Of a stretch of DNA of 64,000 bases, positions 49,866 to 57,442 are shown one piece after another (position 1 is the stretch's first letter; the number at the start of each line of letters is the position of its first letter). Made by a program: the position numbers and the translations under genes. Source of the stretch: Rheinheimera sp. (lineage in GTDB: Bacteria; Pseudomonadota; Gammaproteobacteria; Enterobacterales; Alteromonadaceae); the NCBI GenBank assembly GCA_003543135.1, contig DPJG01000032.1:331460-395459 (forward strand), in the 5' to 3' direction. Under the pieces are notes generated by a model. That model did no database searches. It was not told the DNA's origin and was given only the letters and a program-made list of their open reading frames with translations.

Positions 49866-51125
49866 GTGTCAGTCGCAAAAATCAGTCCAGCTCAACTTAA
49901 AATTGGCTTTTTTATTCAGCTACCCGTGAACTGGATGAAACATCCTTTTATCACCAATAAATTTAAAATCGAAAATCATCAGCAAATTGCCATTATCCAG
50001 GGGCTGGATCTGGAGTTTGTGTATTTTTTCCCCGATAAAAGCAGTGTCGATTTATCTGCCGAGCCCGAGCCTGAAACCACAGATTTGAGCCTGCAGGCTG
50101 CCACTTTAAAATCTGAGCTGGAGCGGGAAAAAAACGCCCGGATAGAGCAGGCAAAAGAGCAGCGCCGGCAACTGCAAAAAACCGAAAAAGCTTTTGAGCA
50201 GTCCATGGTGCAGGTGCGCAATGTGATGGCCAAAATTGGCTCTCGTCCGTTGCAGGCTATTGATGAAGCTTCAGAGTTGGTTGGCAATATTGCCGATACT
50301 ATTATTAACGCCGATGCGCTGGTGTTACATCTGATTTCTCAGGCCGGCAAAGAGCAGGAGAGTGTGTATTATCACGTGCTGAACGTGTCGGTGCTGTCGA
50401 TGATGCTGGCGAAAAACCTGGGGTTAACCGAAGAAAAAATAAAAATAGTTGGGCTTGGGGCTTTGTTTCACGACATTGGCAAACTGAAAATTCCAAGTCA
50501 AATCTTACGTAAAACCGAACCTCTGACCACACCTGAAGCCAATCTGCTTAAACTGCATACCCGTTATGGGGTGGAGCTGTTAAAACTCACCCAGACCTTC
50601 CCGGAAGACGCCCTGACTATCGTGATGCAACACCATGAGTATTTGGATGGTTCTGGTTATCCGGCTGGGCTTAAAGATCATGATATTGATTTACTTGCAA
50701 AAATTGTTGCTGTGGTCAACGAATTTGATAATTTGTGCCATCCGGTGGACCCAGCCAAAGCCCGTTCGCCGCATCATGCTATGTCTTATTTATTTAAAGC
50801 AATGAAAGGCAAGTTGGATACTGCCCAGATGGCTACGATGATCAAAATGATGGGGGTTTATCCGCCAGGCACTGTAGTGCTGCTCAGTGATCAACGTGTT
50901 GCCATGGTGATGTCGGTTAACAGCGACAAGTTGTTATATCCGAATGTGATGGTGTATGAACCACAAATTCCACGGCTGGAAGCGCCGGTCATTGCACTGG
51001 AAGAAGGCAAACTCAGTATTGAAAAGGTATTAAAACCAACGGCTTTACCACCACAGGTATATGAATATCTGAATCCAAGGGCTCAGGTGAGTTATTACGT
51101 GCAGGGCGAGCAGCATAAAAAATAA
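49866..51125 (+). CDS. HD-GYP domain c-di-GMP phosphodiesterase with DUF3391
   Basis: A 419-residue cytoplasmic protein. The N-terminal DUF3391 region (about residues 1-100, with ISPAQLKIGFFIQLPVNW) is the usual partner of HD-GYP in this group, followed by a coiled coil (about 80-110). The HD-GYP domain (about 165-340) keeps HDIGK, HTRYG and HHEYLDGSGYP, so the metal ligands and the GYP substrate motif are intact and c-di-GMP hydrolysis to GMP is expected. The start is GTG 49866, with AAAGG upstream. Confidence 0.92.
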   Translation: MSVAKISPAQLKIGFFIQLPVNWMKHPFITNKFKIENHQQIAIIQGLDLEFVYFFPDKSSVDLSAEPEPETTDLSLQAATLKSELEREKNARIEQAKEQRRQLQKTEKAFEQSMVQVRNVMAKIGSRPLQAIDEASELVGNIADTIINADALVLHLISQAGKEQESVYYHVLNVSVLSMMLAKNLGLTEEKIKIVGLGALFHDIGKLKIPSQILRKTEPLTTPEANLLKLHTRYGVELLKLTQTFPEDALTIVMQHHEYLDGSGYPAGLKDHDIDLLAKIVAVVNEFDNLCHPVDPAKARSPHHAMSYLFKAMKGKLDTAQMATMIKMMGVYPPGTVVLLSDQRVAMVMSVNSDKLLYPNVMVYEPQIPRLEAPVIALEEGKLSIEKVLKPTALPPQVYEYLNPRAQVSYYVQGEQHKK

Positions 51126-51192
51126 TGCTGCTGTGCAGATTTTTATTGTGGTGATGTTTTTTGTATTGGCTTAGCGCCTTGTTGTTGAAACG

Positions 51193-51525
51193 CTAATACT
51201 GCAGGCTAAACAGCAGCTCACTCAGATCGGGTTGCCAGCGGTAGTGGGCACACACCCTTTGGCCCTGAAATATCACGCCTTCTTCCAGCAATAAGCTGCG
51301 TTGTAACAGCGCATCGGCAGTGCCGGCAGCAAAAGCCAGGGTTAAATTGCTGCGCAGTACTCTGTGCCAGGGCAGTGGCTCTGGGCTTAAGCCCAGTGCT
51401 TTGCCCACCAGTCGGGCCCGGCCGGGTAAGCCGGCTAAATCAGCAATCTGACCATAACTTGCCACTTTGCCCGGCGGAATTGCCAACACTGTTTGCCAGA
51501 TTTGCCGGTAATAAGCAGACCACAT
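51193..51525 (-). CDS. Alkyltransferase-like protein (ATL)
   Basis: A 110-residue protein with the C-terminal fold of O6-alkylguanine-DNA alkyltransferases, but the active-site PCHR is PWHRV (about residue 53), so it cannot accept alkyl groups. It keeps the DNA-binding helix around RARLVGKAL and the block IPPGKVASYGQIA. ATLs bind O6-alkylguanine lesions, flip the base, and hand the DNA to nucleotide excision repair. It is divergent from a small Cys-rich protein gene with under 60 bases between starts. Confidence 0.9.
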   Translation of the reverse strand: MWSAYYRQIWQTVLAIPPGKVASYGQIADLAGLPGRARLVGKALGLSPEPLPWHRVLRSNLTLAFAAGTADALLQRSLLLEEGVIFQGQRVCAHYRWQPDLSELLFSLQY

Positions 51526-51581
51526 CCATCACCTCTTGCCTTACAATAACGGCCTTTAGCATGCCAGAAGCGGAAATAAAG

Positions 51582-51809
51582 ATGAAGTTGATTGAAAAAC
51601 CAGAACCGCCGGGAAGTAACGAATGTTGTGGTAGTGGCAGTTGTTGTCCTTGTGTCTGGGACTATTACCGCGAACAGCTGGCGCTTTGGCAACAACAACA
51701 AGCCAGTTTGCAAAGTGCGGAGCAGGCGGCAGAAAAAACCGCAGAGCAAGCTGTACCACACAATACAGCGCAACAAGAGAGCCAGGCAGCACAAAGCCCG
51801 GAAAAATAA
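51582..51809 (+). CDS. Small oxidoreductase-like N-terminal domain protein
   Basis: A 75-residue protein with the 'oxidoreductase-like' Cys motif: KPEPPGSNECCGSGSCCPCVWDYY, six cysteines in 12 residues, then a charged Gln/Ala/Glu-rich helical tail. Such small bacterial proteins occur widely; the cysteines suggest metal or Fe-S binding but the function is unknown. ATG 51582 is preferred; ATG 51561 would add seven residues. It is divergent from the ATL gene. Confidence 0.75.
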   Translation: MKLIEKPEPPGSNECCGSGSCCPCVWDYYREQLALWQQQQASLQSAEQAAEKTAEQAVPHNTAQQESQAAQSPEK

Positions 51810-51970
51810 CAGTCAAAGCCCTTTGCGGTAAAAAGTCGGGTCTGTTATTGCCATCAACTGCCTTCAATTGCCTGCTTGTTGCAATTCCTCATGGTCCGAC
51901 CCCATAGCTGCTGTGGCAGGCAAGCCCAGCCAGATGGTGGTTTTCGCCAAGTTTCCATTTGTTGATTCCG

Positions 51971-51979
51971 TGTTATAGT
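51971..51979 (+). promoter_or_regulatory. Extended -10 promoter of the peptide transporter gene
   Basis: TGTTATAGT, an extended -10 (TGn plus TATAGT at 51974-51979), lies about 90 bases before the ATG at 52071. The -35 region (about 51951-51957) is poor. Confidence 0.4.
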
Positions 51980-52070
51980 ACGGCGCCTGTGTTCCGGCTG
52001 AGCCTTGTGCGCGGCTGCCGGACAAATTTTGGCAACCCATAACTAAAAATATCGACACCCCAGGATTTAT

Positions 52071-53726
52071 ATGACGACTTCAACTCCAGCACTGGCCAGT
52101 CAGCGTCAGTGGTTTGGCCATCCGGTAGGCCTTTATGTGTGTTTTTTTACCGAAATGTGGGAACGTTTTGCTTTCTACGGTTTAAAAGCCCTGCTGTTTT
52201 TATATCTGACCAAACACCACTTATTCTCTGACAGCGACGGTTATTTATTGCTTGGCACCTATGCCGGTTTAGCTTATGCATTGCCGGTGGTGGGCGGTTT
52301 ATTGGCTGATAAATATCTGGGCATGCGTAAAGCCGTGACCTTCGGCGGTGCTTTGATGGCGGTGGGCATGCTGGGCATGGCTTATCGCGGTCATGCCGCT
52401 ACGGTGGAAGCCGGGCAAGACGCAGTGGCAGTGCAAATTATGTATTTGTCGCTGGCGTTGGTGGCTGTTGGTGTTGGTTTTTTAAAACCCAATATCTCGA
52501 CTATTGTCGGCCGTTTATACAGTGACACAGATCCACGCCGTGATTCGGCCTTTACGCTGTTTTACATGGGCATCAATTTAGGTGCTTTTGCTTCCAGTTT
52601 ATTTGTTGGCTGGATAGGTGAAGCCTACGGTTGGGAATATGGTTTTGGCTCTGCCGGTATAGGTTTATTGCTGGGTTTAGTGGTGTTCAGTACTCAGAAA
52701 AAACATTTACATGGCCAGGCCGAACCGCTGCAACCTGAACTGTTAAGCCAGAAAGTCTGGGGCCTGGGGCGGGAAAAACTGATTTATCTGCTGGCCATTG
52801 CCGGTGTGTTGGTGGTGCAGCAAATTCTGCAAATCCGTTTTGATTTTGGTGCCCTGGCTGCAGTGCTTGGTCTTGCCGAAGGTTCACATATTACTGCCAC
52901 TGAAGTGGTGGCCATTGCACTGACCATCGCGCTTTTGGTCTGGTGGTTTAAGTTTATTTTTGTCGAATGTAGTGCGCTGGAGCGTGCCAACATGATAGTG
53001 CTGATGGTGCTGATTGCCATTTCAGCGGTGTTCTGGGGTTTATACGAGCAAACTTATGGCACCTGGCTGGCCTATTCAGATCGGGTGATGAATAGCCACA
53101 CCTTTAATTTTGGCTTATTTGACTTTACGCCTAATGCAGCGCAGCTCACTTCTGTGGGCGCTTTGTTTATTTTCCTGCTGGCGATTCCATTTGCCTGGCT
53201 CTGGCCTGTGCTGGACCGTAAAGGCTGGAATCCATCAGCCCCTGCCAAGTTTGCCTTAGGTTTATTGTTTGCAGGCCTGGCCCATTTTGTCTTGCAATAT
53301 GCGGCGCTGAATCCACAGGACAATGGTCTGGCCGGTTTCTGGTGGTTTATTCTGGCGTATCTGGTGCTGGAAATTGGTGAAATGGCATTGTCACCTATTG
53401 GTTTATCGGCAGTCACTGCTTTGTCGGTGGCGCGGGTGGTCAGTCTGATGATGGGCGTCTGGTTCCTGGCTTCAGCTTTTGGTGAAATGATCGCCGGTCG
53501 TTTTGGTACCCTGGCTGCAATGCCACAGGGCACTTCAGTGCCTGATGCTCTGGCCATTTATGCCGATGTATTTGCCACCTTAGGCTGGATTGGTGTGGGC
53601 TCAGCTGTGCTGATGTTTGCATTAACGCCACTGCTGAACCGTCAAATCAGCAAAGCCACGGCGCAACATCAGTTAGAGCAGGCAGCAAATAACTCCGGCT
53701 CAGCAGCTTCGGAAAAACTGGCCTGA
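52071..53726 (+). CDS. POT family proton-dependent di/tripeptide transporter
   Basis: A 551-residue inner-membrane carrier of the POT/PTR2 family with about 14 helices. The ExxER proton-coupling motif is seen at TEMWERFAFYG (about residue 24), the first-loop signature at GGLLADKYLGMRK, and the PTR2 block at FYMGINLGAFASS. It imports di- and tripeptides with protons, like DtpA. Directly downstream is a secreted S46 dipeptidyl-peptidase that could feed it dipeptides, so the pair may form a peptide-use unit; a hairpin in the 180-base gap suggests separate transcripts. Confidence 0.94.
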   Translation: MTTSTPALASQRQWFGHPVGLYVCFFTEMWERFAFYGLKALLFLYLTKHHLFSDSDGYLLLGTYAGLAYALPVVGGLLADKYLGMRKAVTFGGALMAVGMLGMAYRGHAATVEAGQDAVAVQIMYLSLALVAVGVGFLKPNISTIVGRLYSDTDPRRDSAFTLFYMGINLGAFASSLFVGWIGEAYGWEYGFGSAGIGLLLGLVVFSTQKKHLHGQAEPLQPELLSQKVWGLGREKLIYLLAIAGVLVVQQILQIRFDFGALAAVLGLAEGSHITATEVVAIALTIALLVWWFKFIFVECSALERANMIVLMVLIAISAVFWGLYEQTYGTWLAYSDRVMNSHTFNFGLFDFTPNAAQLTSVGALFIFLLAIPFAWLWPVLDRKGWNPSAPAKFALGLLFAGLAHFVLQYAALNPQDNGLAGFWWFILAYLVLEIGEMALSPIGLSAVTALSVARVVSLMMGVWFLASAFGEMIAGRFGTLAAMPQGTSVPDALAIYADVFATLGWIGVGSAVLMFALTPLLNRQISKATAQHQLEQAANNSGSAASEKLA

Positions 53727-53742
53727 CGCAAAGGGGCAAAAC

Positions 53743-53770
53743 AAAGCAGGCGCAGTATGCGCCGGCTTTG
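53743..53770 (+). terminator. Terminator-like hairpin after the POT gene
   Basis: AAAGCAGGCGCA (53743-53754) pairs with TGCGCCGGCTTT (53758-53769) with one mismatch; the T tract is short. Confidence 0.45.
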
Positions 53771-53906
53771 TTGTCTCAGCCCTGGCGTTAAATGGTTGTT
53801 TAACGGTCGTTTTAAAGCGCAGTTTGACCGCAACTTGCTGCCGGTCGGCACGCAAAATCGTTACTCTGCGCCATCACATCATTAGCACAATAATACGAAG
53901 GGATGT

Positions 53907-56153
53907 ATGAAATATTCTCTGTTAGGCAGCGCACTGCTTGTTGCCCTCACCACAACGAGTGCCATGGCCGATGAAGGCCAGTGGCAGGTTCATCAGTTAA
54001 CTGATTTACAACCACAACTGAGTGCCAAAGGGATCCGGTTGCCGGCCAGCCAACTGGCTGATTTGTCCCAATATCCGATGAATGCCATTGTTAGCCTGGG
54101 CTATTGTTCTGCGTCATTTGTGTCGGACAAAGGCCTGGTGATCACCAACCATCATTGTGCTTATGGCGCTATTCAGCATAACTCCACAGCACAAAACAAT
54201 CTGATCGCCAATGGTTTCCTTGCCAAAGAGCTTGCGGCAGAGCTGCCGGCCGGCCCACAGGAAAGGTTGTATATCACTGAGCAGGTGCTGGACGTGACAG
54301 CCAAGGTTTCAGGTGGACTGGCCAAAGAGCTTGGCGCACTGGAACGTTATGAAGCCATTGAAAATAATCGAAAAACACTGATTAAAGAATGTGAAAGTGA
54401 TGCCAACTACCGCTGTAATGTGGTGAGTTTTCACCATGGTATGGAATATTTCCTGATCAAGCAGCTGATGTTGCAGGACGTGCGCCTGGTGTATGCACCG
54501 CCTGAGTCTGTCGGCAATTTTGGCGGGGATATCGACAACTACGAGTACCCGCGCCATACCGGTGATTTTGCCTTTTTACGCGGTTATGTGGGCAAAGATG
54601 GTAAACCTGCGCCTTATGCCGTGGATAACGTGCCTTATCAGCCAAAAAGTCATTTAACCATTAATGCCAGCGGCGTGCGCGCCGGTGATGGCATTTTACT
54701 GGCCGGTTATCCGGGCCAGACCAGCCGTTACCGCCTGGCCGAAGAAATTGCCTTTGCTGCCAGCTGGCAGTACCCACAAAGTATTGCCACATACCAGCAA
54801 ATGATTGGTACCATTGAAAAAATGGGCGCTGCCAATGCCGATTTTCAGGTGAAATACGCTTCAGTGGTAAAAAGCCATCACAACAGAATGAAAAAGCTCA
54901 AAGGTTTGCTGGACGGTTTTAAAGCCACTGATATTTATGGCATTAAACAGCAGCAACAACAGGCGCTGCTGGCCTGGATTGCCGCTGATGACAGCCGTGC
55001 GCCTTATCAGCAAGCGCTGACTGAGCTGGCCGCTGTGGTGAAGGCAGAGCAGGACTTTATCAAACAAACCTATTATTTTGATAACGCCAAACGCAGTGAT
55101 TTGTTAAAAGCCGCCAGTGATTTATATCGCCTGGCGGTTGAGCAGCAAAAACCGGACGCACAGCGGGACATTGGTTATCAGGACCGCGATTTAAAAATGT
55201 TTGAAGGCCGGTTAAAACGGCTGGAAAAAAGTTTTGCCAAAGAAGTGGACCTGGCGCTTTGGACAGAGCAACTGGCGGTATATCTGGCACAACCAGCCGA
55301 ACTTAGGGTAGAAGCGCTGGATAAAGCGCTGGGACTGGACGCTGCTACCGATATGGCGGCTTTAACGGCCAAACTGCAAAGCTGGTATCAGCAAAGTAGC
55401 CTCAGCAGCAACGAAGGGCGTTTAAGCTGGCTTGGCAAAACACCGGCAGATTTTGCCAACAGTGACGATCCTTTTATCAAAGCAGCAGTGGCTTTGTTTG
55501 AGGTCAGCATGGCCTTTGAAAAACAGCAAAAACAGCTGGCAGGGCAGTTGTCTTTAGTGCGTCCGGCTTATATGCAGGCCATTATTGCCTATAACAAAGC
55601 GCAGGGACGGCCGGTGTATCCCGATGCCAACAGCACATTGCGGGTCACTTATGGCACTGTAGACGGTTATCCGGCGGCAGATGGCGTATACAAAACACCT
55701 TTTACCACTGTGGCCGGTATGCTGGCAAAACAGCAAAACCAGGCGCCGTTTTTAGTGCCGCAAAAGCTGGTCGATGCTTATAAAGCTGAAGCATATCAGG
55801 GATATTATTACGCTGACCTCGCGGCACAACCGGCCAAACACTGGTGGTGTGCCATGGTCACTTGTGAGGCACCGCCGGCATTGCCCATTAATTCAGTGCC
55901 GCTGAACTTCCTGTCAAGCGCCGATACCACGGGCGGTAACTCAGGCTCGGCCGTGATGAACGCCGACGGTGAACTGGTGGGGCTTAACTTTGACTCTACT
56001 TACGAGTCTATCAGCAAAGACTGGTATTTTAACCCGGCCATTACCCGCGCTATTCATGTCGATATCCGTTATGTGCTGTGGCTGATGCAATATGTAGATA
56101 AAGCCGATAATTTATTAGCCGAAATGGATATTAAAACCACCAAGCCCGAATAA
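53907..56153 (+). CDS. S46 family dipeptidyl-peptidase (DPP7/DPP11 type)
   Basis: A 748-residue periplasmic serine peptidase: signal peptide to about residue 21 (ending SAMA), then a chymotrypsin-like double barrel with an inserted helical domain (about 300-550). The triad is visible: His in NHHCAYG (about residue 82), Asp in DIDNYEYPRHTGDF (about 208), and Ser in TGGNSGSA (about 677). S46 enzymes release dipeptides from the N-terminus. The position that separates DPP7 (Gly) from DPP11 (Arg) lies in LNFD-S, here a Ser, so specificity cannot be assigned. It lies directly after the POT transporter gene. Confidence 0.94.
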   Translation: MKYSLLGSALLVALTTTSAMADEGQWQVHQLTDLQPQLSAKGIRLPASQLADLSQYPMNAIVSLGYCSASFVSDKGLVITNHHCAYGAIQHNSTAQNNLIANGFLAKELAAELPAGPQERLYITEQVLDVTAKVSGGLAKELGALERYEAIENNRKTLIKECESDANYRCNVVSFHHGMEYFLIKQLMLQDVRLVYAPPESVGNFGGDIDNYEYPRHTGDFAFLRGYVGKDGKPAPYAVDNVPYQPKSHLTINASGVRAGDGILLAGYPGQTSRYRLAEEIAFAASWQYPQSIATYQQMIGTIEKMGAANADFQVKYASVVKSHHNRMKKLKGLLDGFKATDIYGIKQQQQQALLAWIAADDSRAPYQQALTELAAVVKAEQDFIKQTYYFDNAKRSDLLKAASDLYRLAVEQQKPDAQRDIGYQDRDLKMFEGRLKRLEKSFAKEVDLALWTEQLAVYLAQPAELRVEALDKALGLDAATDMAALTAKLQSWYQQSSLSSNEGRLSWLGKTPADFANSDDPFIKAAVALFEVSMAFEKQQKQLAGQLSLVRPAYMQAIIAYNKAQGRPVYPDANSTLRVTYGTVDGYPAADGVYKTPFTTVAGMLAKQQNQAPFLVPQKLVDAYKAEAYQGYYYADLAAQPAKHWWCAMVTCEAPPALPINSVPLNFLSSADTTGGNSGSAVMNADGELVGLNFDSTYESISKDWYFNPAITRAIHVDIRYVLWLMQYVDKADNLLAEMDIKTTKPE

Positions 56154-56187
56154 AGCCTTCAGCACCTGCTAAAGCTTTACAGACCAT

Positions 56188-56218
56188 AAAGCCCGGTGGT
56201 ACCGGGCTTTATTTTTTG
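56188..56218 (+). terminator. Terminator after the S46 peptidase gene
   Basis: AAAGCCCGGT (56188-56197) pairs with ACCGGGCTTT (56201-56210) across three bases and is followed by ATTTTTT. Confidence 0.88.
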
Positions 56219-56258
56219 GGCAGCTGCGACAGAACCAGCAGTATTATCTATCAGGCCA

Positions 56259-57104
56259 TTACAAAATCATTGAGGCTTTGGGATTTAACAAAGATAAAAT
56301 CGACAGCCCTTCGAGGCTGGCAAAAGCACGGGCTTCATCCAAATCCTTGCGGCTTAAACCCAGGCTCTGCGCCAGAGGTAAATCAACTAAATCAGCAAAT
56401 TCAAACTGGCCGGCGGCGGCATTTAATAACGCCAATCTGGACGCCAGATGTAAGATCTGCACCGGTAGATTGCCGGTTTTCAGCTGAGGTGTATTCAGAT
56501 AATTTAACGGTTCAATCAGATTTTCCGGCAGTTGCCACAGTTTTAGCAAGGCCACACTGCAGTCACTGTAACTAAAACCCAACAGTTCCTGCTGTCGGAT
56601 CCAGGGCAGAGTGCCACGCTGATAATGGGCACAAATCCGGGCCACTTCAGGTTTCACCGCCACCACCACCAGCTCGCCGATATTATGCAATAAGCCCGAT
56701 AAATACAGCGGTTCACTTTGCCGCACATTCAGTCTGAGCCCCAGCTGTTTGGCAATCAGCGCACAGTGAATGCTCATCTCCCAGAATCTTTCTAAATCAA
56801 TCACCTGAGTTGGTGTTTTGCTAAAAGCTTCAGTGGCGCCATAAGCGACCACCAGGTTGTAGACCTGGGTATCACCCAGCAATAACAGCGCCTTATTCAG
56901 CGAATCCACCTGATTGGGAAAGTTATATAAAGCACTGTTGGCAAGCTTCAGGATGCGGGAGGCCAGCGCGGGATCAAGGGCGATCAGTTCAGCAATTTCA
57001 TCCAGACTACTGACATTGCTATCGATTAAGTCTTTGATTTTAAGGCAGGTTTCCGGCAATGCAAATACATCACCGACCTGGCGGGCATAGTCAAATGCGC
57101 TCAC
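56259..57104 (-). CDS. HDOD domain protein
   Basis: A 281-residue HDOD protein, an HD-related output domain without the metal ligands needed for phosphodiesterase activity. Family blocks include FALPETCLKIKDLID near the start, LIALDPALASRILKLANSALY and YLSGLLHNIGELVV, the last being the decayed HD region (HN in place of HD). HDOD proteins act as signalling hubs, some in c-di-GMP, type IV pilus or chemotaxis control. No receiver or other domain is attached. It converges with the S46 peptidase gene. Confidence 0.9.
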   Translation of the reverse strand: MSAFDYARQVGDVFALPETCLKIKDLIDSNVSSLDEIAELIALDPALASRILKLANSALYNFPNQVDSLNKALLLLGDTQVYNLVVAYGATEAFSKTPTQVIDLERFWEMSIHCALIAKQLGLRLNVRQSEPLYLSGLLHNIGELVVVAVKPEVARICAHYQRGTLPWIRQQELLGFSYSDCSVALLKLWQLPENLIEPLNYLNTPQLKTGNLPVQILHLASRLALLNAAAGQFEFADLVDLPLAQSLGLSRKDLDEARAFASLEGLSILSLLNPKASMIL

Positions 57105-57442
57105 GCTGTCCTCTCCTTTGGGTTTTGATTTTCTATAGTGTCGCTTTAAACCACACTTTTACAAGGCAGGCCCGGCTTTTTTTTGCCCGCCTCTGCAGAT
57201 ATTGGGCGTGATGTTAAACCCTTGTAAATTAATCCTTTATCAGCGGCTTGATGGGTTGCTGAGCCAGCTTTGTACTCTGTGTTCAACAGGCCTGAGCCCA
57301 ATATCCGGCTGTTGCGGCTCTGTGTTCCGGCAACTGCTTTATTGTGTTGACGACATAAAAATGACATGGCTATGTCATGCGGCTGTCATCGCAGACTTTT
57401 ATGGTAACTGCCTTATTTTTATCAAGTTACTGAGGCATTGTG
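57105..57442. other. Divergent intergenic region before the choice-of-anchor I gene
   Basis: These 338 bases contain a candidate Pho box and -10 at the right (57373-57405). The left part should hold the HDOD promoter; I see no distinct element there. Confidence 0.6.
57373..57405 (+). promoter_or_regulatory. Candidate Pho box and -10 element
   Basis: TGTCAT occurs at 57373-57378 and again at 57384-57389, an 11-base spacing identical to the PhoB direct-repeat box, and the second is preceded by C as in CTGTCAT. A -10-like TATGGT (57400-57405) starts ten bases after the second repeat, as in PhoB-activated promoters. The start codon is 54 bases from the second repeat. Confidence 0.6.

Noticed and set aside
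51435-51867. Long minus-strand frames opposite the small six-cysteine protein
   Set aside because: They are antisense to a gene with a recognisable Cys motif and have no family-like features.
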